A stretch of DNA of 36,156 nucleotides from Bacteroidota bacterium (GCA_013286655.1 JABDFG010000020.1:1-36156), one strand, 5' to 3'. Shown: positions 27,522 to 35,649, numbered from the stretch's first letter. Program-made: numbers and translations. Notes: generated from the sequence alone by a model not told the origin.

Positions 27522-28271
27522 ATGCTAAGTTCTGTCCTATTGCAGATAACCGGGTCTACCGGTGCCACGGTAGTTGATACACTACATAAATCCGCTGCTT
27601 CAGCTCCAAATGCACTACCCCCTGAACAGTTATCTCCGCAAATCGAGAATTCACTTTCTCTTTTCGATCTGGTTATGAAGGGTGGGTATATTATGATACC
27701 GATTGGTATTTTGCTTTTTCTGGCCATTTATGCTTTGATTGATCGTATCATAGCCCTTAAAAAGGCTTCGCGTCATGATAAGAATTTTATGCTGACTATC
27801 AAGGATTTTATAGTGTCCGGGAATCTGGAGGCTGCCCGGACTTTCTGCAGGAGTAATGCCTCACCAGAGGCTGCTATTGTAGGAAAAGGGTTGAGCCGTC
27901 TGGGAAAACCTGTTTCGGAGATTAAAGAAGCCATGGAAGGAGTGGGGAAAGCGGAAGTATATAAGATAGAGAAGAATATGATCATACTCAGTATTATTGG
28001 TCGTATTGCTCCCATGTTTGGTTTTGTGGGAACCATTATAGGTGTTGTGAAAATATTTTATGATATCTCACTTGCAGGGGGAGATATTAAAATTGACACC
28101 ATTTCTGCTGGATTATATCAGAAGATGATCACCAGTGCGGGTGGATTGATAGTCGGTATTTTTGCCTTTGCCAGTTACCATATCCTCAACATCGTAATTG
28201 AAAGGATCATGAACCGGATGGAAAACAGCTCCATGCAATTTTTTGATATTTTAAATGAACCGTCTAAATAG
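27522..28271 (+). CDS. exbB: MotA/TolQ/ExbB proton channel family protein
   Basis: ExbB forms the pentameric proton channel that powers TonB-dependent transport. The 249-residue protein has an N-terminal extension (1-50), TM1 about 55-75, a cytoplasmic domain with MEGVGKAEVYKIEKNM, TM2 about 153-178 (IGRIAPMFGFVGTIIGVV) and TM3 about 203-225 (ITSAGGLIVGIFAFASYHIL). The GTIIG and TSAGG-IVGI motifs are typical. exbD starts 8 bp downstream and a TonB-like gene follows, so this is a complete energy-transducing operon. Confidence 0.93.
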   Translation: MLSSVLLQITGSTGATVVDTLHKSAASAPNALPPEQLSPQIENSLSLFDLVMKGGYIMIPIGILLFLAIYALIDRIIALKKASRHDKNFMLTIKDFIVSGNLEAARTFCRSNASPEAAIVGKGLSRLGKPVSEIKEAMEGVGKAEVYKIEKNMIILSIIGRIAPMFGFVGTIIGVVKIFYDISLAGGDIKIDTISAGLYQKMITSAGGLIVGIFAFASYHILNIVIERIMNRMENSSMQFFDILNEPSK

Positions 28272-28279
28272 ATTTTTTA

Positions 28280-28687
28280 ATGAATTTAAGACGCAGGCAT
28301 AAGGAAGGTGCGGAAGTAAGTACCGAATCACTGAATGACATTATGTTCTTTTTACTGTTGTTCTTTTTGATCGTATCTACGATGGTCAATCCTAATATTA
28401 TTAAACTAACTCTGCCAAGTACTAAACACGGAACCTCCATTCAAAACAAACCCAAGGTTGTAATCGAAGCGGGTAAAAACGGGATATTTGCTGTTAATGG
28501 TTTGCAAATGCCTTTTACTGCGCTGGAACAAGCCGTTACATTGGAAGTTAATAAAACAGGTGAAAAAACAGTTGTTTTGAAAATGGACAATTCATTATCA
28601 GTACAGGATCTGGTAGATATTCTGCAAATTGGTGATAAGCTGGGCGTGAAGATGGTGCTTAAGACTAAGTCTCCGACAAAGCAATAA
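28280..28687 (+). CDS. exbD: ExbD/TolR biopolymer transport protein
   Basis: A 135-residue single-span protein with the ExbD order: short basic cytoplasmic N-terminus, TM helix about 19-38 (LNDIMFFLLLFFLIVSTM) carrying the proton-binding Asp at residue 20, and a periplasmic domain ending DILQIGDKLGVKMVLKTK. The Asp next to the membrane is the essential protonatable residue of the family. It is followed after 3 bp by the TonB-like gene. Confidence 0.94.
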   Translation: MNLRRRHKEGAEVSTESLNDIMFFLLLFFLIVSTMVNPNIIKLTLPSTKHGTSIQNKPKVVIEAGKNGIFAVNGLQMPFTALEQAVTLEVNKTGEKTVVLKMDNSLSVQDLVDILQIGDKLGVKMVLKTKSPTKQ

Positions 28688-28690
28688 TTC

Positions 28691-29500
28691 ATGGAAGCCA
28701 TTGAAAATCCGAAAGATCGTATCCTTACCTTCGTGTCATCGCTTTTCGTTTTTGCGTTGATACTGTTTTTTTTAATTTTTTTCCTTATTAAAACTCCAAT
28801 CCCTCCTTATCCTCCCAGTAAAATACAGGATGTAGAAATTGATTTTGAAGGCGGCGGAGGTTTGGATGGAACTGAAGGAATGGGAAACCCCCAATTAACG
28901 AGTGCCGTGAAAACAAAAAGTAATACCAATGGGGCTGAAGAGGATGTATTTGCAAGTAAAACAGAAGAACCCCTGCTTACTGTAAAGGATCACAAGAAAA
29001 AAAATAAAAAGAAAGAAGAAAAGACGGAACCGAAGACTGCTACACAACAGGATCCGCAGCCGAGCCAGGAGTTAATGAGTTTGATTGCGAATGTAAAGGA
29101 TAAGCTGAAAAATTCGAGTGGAAACTCGACCAATGCGGATGGTAATGGTAAAGCTGCGGATGGAGATGGATCGGGAAAGGGTAAAGGGGATGGAACCGGA
29201 ATCGGTAATAAGACCGGGCCGGGAAACGGGAACGGTTATTCTCTGAAGGGAAGAAAATTATTACAAAGACCTCAATTGCTTGATAATTCTCAGGAAGAAG
29301 GAACGGTGGTGGTAGAAATTATAGTGGATGAAACGGGTAAGGTAATTGATGCGAATCCGGGTCAACGTGGTTCAACTACAACAAGTGCCTATTTATATAC
29401 CCTGGCCCGCCAGGCTGCTAAAACTGCTAAATTCAATGCCAGCCCGGATGGCATTCATGAACAGAAAGGCACCTACACATTTGTATTCAGGTTGGATTAG
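28691..29500 (+). CDS. TonB-like energy transducer with Gly/Asn-rich linker
   Basis: A 269-residue protein: TM helix about 11-33, PPYPPSK just after it, then a charged Lys/Glu-rich section (KDHKKKNKKKEEKTEP), then a low-complexity Gly/Asn/Asp/Lys stretch (GNGKAADGDGSGKGKGDGTG, about 148-178), and a C-terminal TonB-type domain from about 185 (GTVVVEIIVDETGKVIDANPG ... in parts, ending YTFVFRLD). It should link the ExbB/ExbD motor to outer-membrane receptors. The Gly-rich linker is unlike the Pro-rich rod of E. coli TonB. No TonB-dependent receptor gene is in the window. Confidence 0.87.
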   Translation: MEAIENPKDRILTFVSSLFVFALILFFLIFFLIKTPIPPYPPSKIQDVEIDFEGGGGLDGTEGMGNPQLTSAVKTKSNTNGAEEDVFASKTEEPLLTVKDHKKKNKKKEEKTEPKTATQQDPQPSQELMSLIANVKDKLKNSSGNSTNADGNGKAADGDGSGKGKGDGTGIGNKTGPGNGNGYSLKGRKLLQRPQLLDNSQEEGTVVVEIIVDETGKVIDANPGQRGSTTTSAYLYTLARQAAKTAKFNASPDGIHEQKGTYTFVFRLD

Positions 29501-29511
29501 TTTCCCTTAGA

Positions 29512-30813
29512 ATGACAGACTATCAGCAAACATTGGATTACCTGTACAGCCAGTTGCCGATGTTTCACCGCATTGGCAGCGCAGCTTACAAGGCTAATCT
29601 GGATAATACAATCGCTATTTGCGATTTGCTGAATAATCCTCAGAATAAATTCAAGACAATACATGTGGCTGGAACAAATGGGAAAGGTTCTACTTCTCAT
29701 ATGATTGCTGCGGTATTGCAAAGTGCAGGCTATAAAGTTGGATTGTATACATCCCCGCATTTGAAGGATTTTCGTGAACGGATAAAGATCAACGGCAAAA
29801 TGATCGAACGAAAATTTGTGAGCGATTTTGTCACTGCTCACAAAAAGAATTTTGAACGGATACAACCTTCTTTCTTTGAGATGACGGTTGGTCTGGCATT
29901 CGATTATTTTTCCAAACAAGGGGTGGATATCGCCGTCATTGAAGTAGGGCTAGGTGGAAGGTTGGATTCAACAAATGTCATCAGGCCATTACTGTCGGTT
30001 ATTACTAATATCAGCTATGACCACCAGAATTTACTGGGTTCAACACTTCCGGAAATTGCGGCCGAAAAGGCGGGAATTATTAAACCCGGAATACCGGTAG
30101 TCATTGGAGAAACGCAAAAGGAAGTCCGACAGGTATTTCTCAATAAGGCGGAGGAATGCAAGTCTCCCATTTATTTTGCTGATAAATACTACCGGCTTAA
30201 AGAGCTGGGACAGGTATCTCAAGGAGGAAAATTGTTTTTGTCTGCCAATGTATACCGGCAATCAAAACTGTTCCGGAAAAAGCTTTACTGCGAATTACCG
30301 GGATATTATCAGTTGAAAAATATTTCAACGGTGTTCATGGCGATTGATGTGCTTAATCGTTTTGGGGACGCCATTACAGATGAACAAATGGATTTTGGAA
30401 TAAAAAATGTGATTGCTCAAACCGGTCTCTCCGGTCGCTGGCAAGTGTTGTCTAAAAAACCTCTGAGCATTGCCGATACGGGTCATAATGAAGCAGGCAT
30501 TAAAGAAGTCCTGAGACAGATTAAATTAACTCCTCACAAAGACTTACACATTGTTCTGGGCATGGTGAATGATAAAGACATTACAAAAATTTTACAATTG
30601 TTGCCTCCAAAGGCAACGTATTATTTCTGCAAGCCGGCTATTCCAAGAGGGCTTGATCAACTGGTATTAATGGAACAAGCCCGGGTAGCGGGGTTGAAAG
30701 GAATGGCGTTCAAGTCGGTAAAAGAAGCATTCAAAGCGGCACAGTCAAGAGCCGGTAAGGCTGATCTTGTTTTTGTAGGCGGAAGTACTTTTGTTGTAGG
30801 AGAAGTGATTTGA
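29512..30813 (+). CDS. folC: bifunctional folylpolyglutamate/dihydrofolate synthase
   Basis: FolC adds glutamate to dihydropteroate and then to folates using ATP, in the cytoplasm. The 433-residue protein matches the Mur-ligase-like family: P-loop IHVAGTNGKGSTSHMIAAVL (Gly-rich loop 54-61), LYTSPHLKDFRERIKING, FEMTVGLAFDYF, VIEVGLGGRLDSTNV, NISYDHQNLLGSTLPEIAAEK (in parts), the late SGRWQVL and ADTGHNEAGI. It begins 11 bp after the TonB-like stop and may be read from the same transcript. Confidence 0.95.
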   Translation: MTDYQQTLDYLYSQLPMFHRIGSAAYKANLDNTIAICDLLNNPQNKFKTIHVAGTNGKGSTSHMIAAVLQSAGYKVGLYTSPHLKDFRERIKINGKMIERKFVSDFVTAHKKNFERIQPSFFEMTVGLAFDYFSKQGVDIAVIEVGLGGRLDSTNVIRPLLSVITNISYDHQNLLGSTLPEIAAEKAGIIKPGIPVVIGETQKEVRQVFLNKAEECKSPIYFADKYYRLKELGQVSQGGKLFLSANVYRQSKLFRKKLYCELPGYYQLKNISTVFMAIDVLNRFGDAITDEQMDFGIKNVIAQTGLSGRWQVLSKKPLSIADTGHNEAGIKEVLRQIKLTPHKDLHIVLGMVNDKDITKILQLLPPKATYYFCKPAIPRGLDQLVLMEQARVAGLKGMAFKSVKEAFKAAQSRAGKADLVFVGGSTFVVGEVI

Positions 30814-30851
30814 GGAATTAATTTTTTCGCTGCACTGGAGGAATCTCCGAA

Positions 30852-31712
30852 TTATTTCTTCCTGGGGTCGGGAGCAGGAAAGTCGGCGTCAAATTGACTA
30901 AAATTTACATTATCGTAGCGCCTGTCGTCCGGTCTTTCTTTAGCTCTTTTTAAGAAATTCAATTTATAAGTGAAGGACACGTAGGTGTATAAATAAGAGT
31001 CGCTATTGCCATTGGCCTTGACATTGTCCAGATAATCACTGGAAGTATAAAAATAAGTGGCCCCCAGTTTTGCACTAAAATCGTCAACAATATTGAAATT
31101 AAATCCAATTGTTAGTGGGATAATAAGTGCTTGGTGTAAATAAGAATGGGAGGGATCCAGAGGGGTGTTGAAATTATAGTTAAGAACTAAAATTTTGGCT
31201 GAGCCAGAGTTTTGATTTGTTTGAGTCTGGTTACGGATACTGCCGTCTGACCAGTAATAATATTTTTCTCCATTATTATCGTACAAATCTCCGTAAGGAT
31301 TAAAGGAAAGAATGCCAAATCCTGCTCCGACAAAAGGGGTGACTCTTGATCTTGGAAATAAATTTTCCGTATGCAGAATAATGCTTAGATCGGCCTGTAT
31401 AACTTTCGTCTCAAAATTCAGACTGCTTGTTTGGGCAGTTTCAACGTTGGAAAGTGTTCCAAAAAGTCCTGTTAAGGACAAACTGAGCATTTTGTTTAAT
31501 TCTTCTTCAGCGAAAATAGAATACCCCGTTCGGATACTGCCCAAAGAGCTGATGTTATTATTTTTACCGACATCGCCATAAAATGTGAGACCCCCCGCTG
31601 CCAGCCCAACAGATGGTATGCTGTCAAATAATCCATGAGCCAGCACGCTTCCGCAAAAAAACAAGGGTAATAACCCGGCTATAAACTTGTTTTTGACCAT
31701 TTTGCTAAACAC
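30852..31712 (-). CDS. outer-membrane beta-barrel protein
   Basis: A 286-residue exported protein. The signal peptide is clear from the second Met (31700; MVKNKFIAGLLPLFFCGSVLAHG), so that may be the real start. The mature part shows amphipathic strands and turns such as GLTFYGDVGKNN, TPFVGAGFGILSFNPYGD, GFNFNIVDDFSAKLGATYFY and YTYVSFTYKLNF. The last strand is followed by about 36 charged residues ending FPAPDPRKK, so it lacks a terminal phenylalanine. Function unknown. It reads toward folC and lies just outside the integrative element. Confidence 0.82.
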   Translation of the reverse strand: MFSKMVKNKFIAGLLPLFFCGSVLAHGLFDSIPSVGLAAGGLTFYGDVGKNNNISSLGSIRTGYSIFAEEELNKMLSLSLTGLFGTLSNVETAQTSSLNFETKVIQADLSIILHTENLFPRSRVTPFVGAGFGILSFNPYGDLYDNNGEKYYYWSDGSIRNQTQTNQNSGSAKILVLNYNFNTPLDPSHSYLHQALIIPLTIGFNFNIVDDFSAKLGATYFYTSSDYLDNVKANGNSDSYLYTYVSFTYKLNFLKRAKERPDDRRYDNVNFSQFDADFPAPDPRKK

Positions 31713-31782
31713 ATTGCGAAATTAAACAAAATTCAATGAGATGCAAGTTGTTAGGGTAAGCTTTCAAGGTCTTCTGAAGAAA

Positions 31783-31810
31783 CAAAAGCCCTTCTTATGA
31801 AGGGCTTTTG
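31783..31810. terminator. hairpin terminator beside the left attachment copy
   Basis: CAAAAGCCCTTC (31783-31794), loop TTAT, GAAGGGCTTTTG (31799-31810) is a perfect 12-bp stem with A/T flanks, able to work on both strands. Read on the minus strand it follows the duplicated tRNA-Val 3' end, so it is probably the tRNA's original terminator, parted from the gene by the insertion. Confidence 0.75.
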
Positions 31811-31818
31811 TTTTAACC

Positions 31819-31841
31819 GTGGGAGCACATGGATTCGAACC
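31819..31841 (-). repeat. attachment-site copy, tRNA-Val 3' fragment
   Basis: Identical over 23 bp to the 3' end of tRNA-Val at 35690-35712 (T-arm 3' half plus acceptor strand). Homology stops at GAACC, beyond which the sequence (TTGCCACC) is unrelated to the tRNA. This is therefore a tRNA fragment and not a gene. Confidence 0.85.
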
Positions 31842-31968
31842 TTGCCACCACCTGCTAAACCTTCAAAATTTGCGAAATTTCGCATACAAAACTGTTCATT
31901 TTTTGACATTTCTGAGCAATACCTGACTCAAAAACCTGACTCAGGAACCTGACTCTGAGGGTTCTTTT
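31842..31968. other. left end region of the element
   Basis: No gene. Besides the repeats at 31921-31956 it holds a perfect 14-bp palindrome TGCGAAATTTCGCA (31871-31884), about 30 bp inside the attachment copy. A palindrome and repeat cluster so close to the junction suits recombinase or directionality-factor binding. Confidence 0.45.
31921..31956 (+). repeat. three tandem repeats ACCTGACTCA, 13-bp spacing (left end)
   Basis: ACCTGACTCA at 31921-31930 and 31934-31943, and ACCTGACTCT at 31947-31956, spaced exactly 13 bp apart. The same core occurs at the other end of the element (35611-35633) in the same orientation and spacing. The place, form and spacing suit integrase arm-type binding sites. 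Confidence 0.75.
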
Positions 31969-33039
31969 TCAATGAAGTTTTAGCAGCTTTAAAGTATGGT
32001 GCCAATAAAAAAGAGAACCTCCTGGTGTATTCTTCAATTTGTTCAGTTTGTTGTGCTCCGGATTGGAAATCGAATATTCTCCAAGATTTATGGAGGTATC
32101 GAATTTCAATAATTCCCTGCTATCTGTTTTTATAATAGCAGCAAGATACGCTGCTTTTGCAGATGCTGTTATTGCCTCATCAATGCGGAAGGGGGCGGTG
32201 AAAATATAGGATTTAATCTCCTCCAGGCCTTGTGCTATTTCCGGAAATTTTGTTTTGCCTGCATCATGGGGATGACTGCCTCTTAAAGCAATAATTTGTG
32301 CTGTTGAAATGGTATCATCCAACACCTTTTCAATGGTGATCTTCTTTTCAGCTCTGTATCCCATTTCCTGGCTGGCAATTCTGTCAAATGCCTTTTTAAT
32401 GGTTTCTACCTTACGAACTAAATCAAATAATGTCCCTATATCAAAAAGCTGTTTGACTATTTCCATTTCTTTTTTCCGGCCATACAATATACCAATGGTT
32501 TCTGGAGCAAATGCTGTCAGTTTATCTCCTGTTATAGAATCAATGCTCGGTATTTTTACCAATGTGGCGATACTATTTGTTTTTAACCAGGCAGATTGAA
32601 TTTTTCCATCAATCAGCTCAGGGTAACTATGCTTCTCGTAAAGGACATCGAGCATAATGTCCTTTTCTTTGCCTTCGGTTTTTGAAAAGAAAAATAAATG
32701 ATAATGCGCCTTTGGAATCCCCGGTTTGTAACTTCTGTTATCGTCAAGCGACCATTTTGTAAAAATGCCCTTGGTAATTATTTCGTTTAAAATGCTTTCA
32801 ATTTTTTTCCGGCTTTCAAGGGTAACGATATCCACATCAACTGAAAACCGCCGGGGTTCTGGCAACAGCAAAAAGAGACATGTCCCGCCTTTGAAAACAA
32901 AATCCAGTTTTGCAATCGAAAGCTGCTCAACCAGTGATAAAGCATAAATAACTTTCTCAATTATGCCCGGGTCAGCTTTTGCATGATTTGCCCGTATTGA
33001 GTTAATCCACTCAGCTGTATAGGTTTCTTCCTGAATCAT
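31969..33039 (-). CDS. AbiEii-type nucleotidyltransferase toxin
   Basis: A 356-residue protein of the AbiEii/MenA-like nucleotidyltransferase toxin family, the toxin part of type IV toxin-antitoxin or abortive-infection pairs; related toxins inactivate tRNAs or otherwise halt growth. Seen: LDFVFKGGTCLFLLL (GG at 51-52) and RRFSVDVDI with D68 and D70 as the metal-binding pair, followed by a helical C-terminal half. The family is recognised from this motif set; the exact target is unknown. Its start overlaps the end of the AbiEi-like gene by 4 bp, the usual tight coupling in such pairs. Confidence 0.85.
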   Translation of the reverse strand: MIQEETYTAEWINSIRANHAKADPGIIEKVIYALSLVEQLSIAKLDFVFKGGTCLFLLLPEPRRFSVDVDIVTLESRKKIESILNEIITKGIFTKWSLDDNRSYKPGIPKAHYHLFFFSKTEGKEKDIMLDVLYEKHSYPELIDGKIQSAWLKTNSIATLVKIPSIDSITGDKLTAFAPETIGILYGRKKEMEIVKQLFDIGTLFDLVRKVETIKKAFDRIASQEMGYRAEKKITIEKVLDDTISTAQIIALRGSHPHDAGKTKFPEIAQGLEEIKSYIFTAPFRIDEAITASAKAAYLAAIIKTDSRELLKFDTSINLGEYSISNPEHNKLNKLKNTPGGSLFYWHHTLKLLKLH

Positions 33040-33785
33040 TTCAGTATGTTGCCGGGAATTGTTGTATTAGCTTTCATGAATTCAATAATTTCCTTCTTTT
33101 TACCTCTGCGCCAGGCATAGGTTAGTAAGGTAGAAAAATTAATATCATATTTTTCAAATGCAGTATTAAAAATATTCTTTAGTTCTCCTGTGAATCCGCT
33201 AAAAATGAATTGCTCGCAAAAGATATCTACCAATATCTTTTCCAGTTTCGGAACTATCATTTTATTTAGCTGTTGCAGAGGAGACTTAGTCAGCAGGCGC
33301 TGAACAATAAGCGTTTCAGGGTACTGGTATACATATTGGCGCATTACATTTTCATCCGGCTGCAAAAAAGCATTATTATACCCCTTGTCTCTTAGATAAT
33401 AAAAGACCGATTCTGCCGCGTCTTTTTCTACTTCAATGATAATAAGGAAACGCCCGCTCTGGTGGACCATAAAATCATTCATCCATCGGGTATTCCACAT
33501 GCATACTTTTAAATACGGATAGTTCGCTGTTATCTGTTTATGTATTTTTTCTAATTCCTTTTCATCCGGAGGATGAAAGAGGACTTTATTCGAAAGTGAG
33601 TACACGCCTCGTCCGATGGCCCTTAAAAGACCTTGCTGTTTCAAATGATATATTCTCCAACCAAATGTTCCTTTGTTTATATCCGGATCAGATTTTTTAA
33701 AAAAGGAAAGGAGGTCCTTCCGGTTAAAGCTGTTCTTGCCAGAAAACTCTCTTTTTAATACTGATATGTCGAATACTCCGGCCAA
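33036..33785 (-). CDS. AbiEi-like antitoxin/transcriptional regulator
   Basis: A 249-residue protein placed directly upstream of the AbiEii-type toxin with a 4-bp overlap. The N-terminus is a predicted winged helix (SFNRKDLLSFFKK, TFGWRIYHLKQQGLLRAIGR, GVYSL), the usual AbiEi arrangement. The rest resembles the AbiEi C-domain in layout (KVCMWNTRWMNDFM, EVEKDAAESVFYYL). In known AbiE systems the antitoxin neutralises the toxin and represses its own promoter at inverted repeats; palindromes are present upstream (33834-33857, 33888-33917, 34009-34039). Confidence 0.8.
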   Translation of the reverse strand: MAGVFDISVLKREFSGKNSFNRKDLLSFFKKSDPDINKGTFGWRIYHLKQQGLLRAIGRGVYSLSNKVLFHPPDEKELEKIHKQITANYPYLKVCMWNTRWMNDFMVHQSGRFLIIIEVEKDAAESVFYYLRDKGYNNAFLQPDENVMRQYVYQYPETLIVQRLLTKSPLQQLNKMIVPKLEKILVDIFCEQFIFSGFTGELKNIFNTAFEKYDINFSTLLTYAWRRGKKKEIIEFMKANTTIPGNILK

Positions 33786-33825
33786 TTTTTTTGTTTAATG
33801 CGTGTGTAAATATAAGAATTAAAAT

Positions 33826-33857
33826 CAAAATTAAGACAATAAGTGTATTTATTGTCT
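33826..33857 (-). promoter_or_regulatory. candidate promoter and operator of the AbiE-like pair
   Basis: On the minus strand TAATTTTG (33826-33833 on plus as CAAAATTA) matches TAnnTTTG, about 40 bp before the antitoxin ATG. Directly upstream lies a perfect 9-bp inverted repeat AGACAATAA (33834-33842) / TTATTGTCT (33849-33857) with a 6-bp spacer. A repressor bound there would cover the promoter spacer, as expected for autoregulation. Confidence 0.5.
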
Positions 33858-33887
33858 ATTATTTGAATAGCTATTTATTCTATATAA

Positions 33888-33917
33888 TTGTCACAAAAAT
33901 GCAAATATTTGTGACAA
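33888..33917. promoter_or_regulatory. palindrome TTGTCACAAA-N10-TTTGTGACAA
   Basis: A perfect 10-bp inverted repeat (33888-33897 and 33908-33917). It shares the core plan TGTCrCA ... TGyGACA with the dyad at 34009-34039, with almost the same spacing (14 and 15 bp between 7-bp cores). Two like dyads upstream of a toxin-antitoxin promoter suggest operator sites. Confidence 0.5.
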
Positions 33918-34008
33918 AAGTAAAGGGAAATTCAGCGAGCCCTGCACGCAATTATTATTATTTTAAATATTTAAATATCAATTAGTTATATTAAATTATT
34001 GGAGAATT

Positions 34009-34039
34009 ATGTCGCATATTTAGGAAATATTTGCGACAT
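34009..34039. promoter_or_regulatory. palindrome ATGTCGCA-N15-TGCGACAT
   Basis: A perfect 8-bp inverted repeat (34009-34016 and 34032-34039), related in core and spacing to the dyad at 33888-33917 and 122 bp away. On the plus strand TTTTT overlaps its end, so a terminator is an alternative, but nothing known is transcribed toward it on plus. Confidence 0.45.
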
Positions 34040-34051
34040 TTTTGGGTAGAA

Positions 34052-34824
34052 TTAAATCAATTGCTCTTCCAACATATCTTTCCAAATTATAAAACCTTTT
34101 CGATCCTCAGAATAATCATGAACAATTCGGCTGAAATTACCAGTCTGTATTTCCATGTATTGCTGCCGGCCTTTTGCCCTTATTGTCCCAAGGTCAGCAT
34201 CTATTTGTTTTAATTTGGCTTTCAGGGATGCAATTTTCTTGTCAATGTGCCAGATAAATGTTGCTTCTTCGGTATCAAGGGTCTCCCAAACTATGTGAAA
34301 TTGCTGTTTACCGCTGAGCAGAAAGACAAAAGAAAAAGGAGTTAAAACAAACCGCAATTTCAGGATTTTGCTTTCATGTTTTTTTGAAAGATAGACCAGT
34401 TGCCGGTAATGTTTTACGTTCTTATTTTTTAAAATGTCGTCCAGTAATTCATTTTCGGAGCCGTAAAGAGGATTGTTTTGTTCATTTGCCTGCATTTGTT
34501 TAATATCAAGCATGTTTTCCTCTCCAAAAGGCGTTTTCCCAATAATGCCTTTGGTAACGAACTGAAATTTAACGCTGTCAATTATATCTCTGTTGATTTT
34601 CCCTATGTCATGTGAAGTGGCTGAATGAATTACCGGCACCCCATTTGAAAGCGAGCTAAGACATCAACTTTCACCTTTTTAGTTTTCAGGATTTTTGAAA
34701 AATAAGGTTTAAGAACATTGAATTCCGGACGCATTTCAGCATTCTCCATTTCAAATTCCTGTTCTGTATTTATCTGCGGGATCAGGTGCCTAAATGCAAC
34801 GGCTCCAAACCGGAACTCAAGCAT
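34052..34824 (-). pseudogene. hypothetical protein gene split by a -1 frameshift
   Basis: Two minus-strand frames read as one protein. The first (34824 down to 34630) begins MLEFRFGAVAFRHLIPQINT and ends FQMG then CR-stop; the second (34639 to 34052, from a weak GTG) continues VPVIHSATSHDIGKINRDII and runs 195 residues. Joining them at the four-G run (plus-strand CCCC, 34639-34642) with a one-base slip gives a smooth protein of about 255 residues. Loss of one G is the simplest cause; programmed slippage or a sequencing error is possible. I do not recognise the family. It lies between the AbiE-like operon and the integrase remnant. Confidence 0.6.
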
Positions 34825-34877
34825 GTCTATTGGAATGTTAATGCGTTGCTCATAGGTGAAAGTATTTGAATTCTTAG

Positions 34878-35608
34878 GTGACGATGCAGGAATTTTATGG
34901 GATGTTGAGACTTATTACAAATGAAAATGGCAGTTTTTATGAAAAGAATGGGAAAAAAAGGTCTCTATTCAGAACCTGGATGATCAATGCTTTTAAGCTT
35001 GGTCTGTTTACCGGCGGAAGAGGTGAGGAGGTAGCTCAGATGAAATGGTGCCATATCGTATCGTTCATGCTTTTGATGGAGACATGAGCTATATCGACGT
35101 TAACCATTTTAAAATAAACAGGGCCAACAGTGGAAATATTTCTGAGGAGGAATATGAGGTAAAGAAAGTTTCGATAAACCCGGATTTTAAGGAATTGCTT
35201 ATCGAAATGGGCTACCACGAAAAAAGAGGGCTGGACGAGTTTATTTTAGCTCCTGAAGAAACCTGCACGAGAAAACAGCTTATGCGAATTGTTTCAGATG
35301 CATTTACTCACTTTTATAAGATGCTCAATACCGGCGATGTGAAAAATTTCAAACATTTACGAAAAACCTATGTTACGGAAATGGTTGTTCTTTTAGGAAA
35401 AGATGCTCCGGCTGCAACAAAACAGAGGCTTGATACAATCATGAAACATTACTATGCCGAGGCAAGAATGATGGAGGTGCTTCATGAGCATTTCAAGGCG
35501 TTGGGTAAAATATTTGATGATAAATCGGTTCAGCCTGCAGTCGAAAATGAAGAAGGTGAAAACAAAAAAGAGAAGAAAAAAAAGTCGGTAAAGAAGAAGA
35601 AAAAGTAA
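34878..35608 (+). pseudogene. tyrosine recombinase (integrase) remnant, 5'-truncated and frameshifted
   Basis: The first frame (34878-35087) holds the start of a tyrosine recombinase catalytic domain, with the first catalytic Arg in LFTGGRGEEVAQMKW. The second (about 35045-35608) continues with FDGDMSYIDVNHFKINR, a K-x-x-R form of the usual H-x-x-R box (NFKHLRKTYVTEMV), and KHYYAEARMM with the probable Tyr. The frames join by one lost base between about 35041 and 35075. The N-terminal arm- and core-binding domains (normally 150-200 residues) are absent. The frame ends in a poly-Lys tail of unclear meaning. Its place beside the attachment site fits the integrase of this element. Confidence 0.75.
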
Positions 35609-35610
35609 AT

Positions 35611-35633
35611 ACCTGACTCAGAAACCTGACTCA
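35611..35633 (+). repeat. two tandem repeats ACCTGACTCA, 13-bp spacing (right end)
   Basis: ACCTGACTCA at 35611-35620 and 35624-35633, starting 3 bp after the integrase stop. They match the left-end copies (31921-31956) in sequence, spacing and orientation. Confidence 0.75.
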
Positions 35634-35649
35634 GATTTTCCAAACCATG

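Noticed and set aside
31819-31841. Second tRNA gene beside the left end of the element
   Set aside because: Only the last 23 bases of tRNA-Val are present; D-arm and anticodon arm are missing, so it is an attachment-site fragment.
31921-31956. CRISPR array
   Set aside because: The repeat unit is 10 bp at 13-bp spacing, far too short for CRISPR repeats and spacers, and no cas gene is present.
33791-33985. Plus-strand frame of 64 codons upstream of the AbiE-like pair
   Set aside because: Low-complexity Ile/Lys/Tyr translation of AT-rich DNA that runs through the promoter and palindromes of the antitoxin gene.
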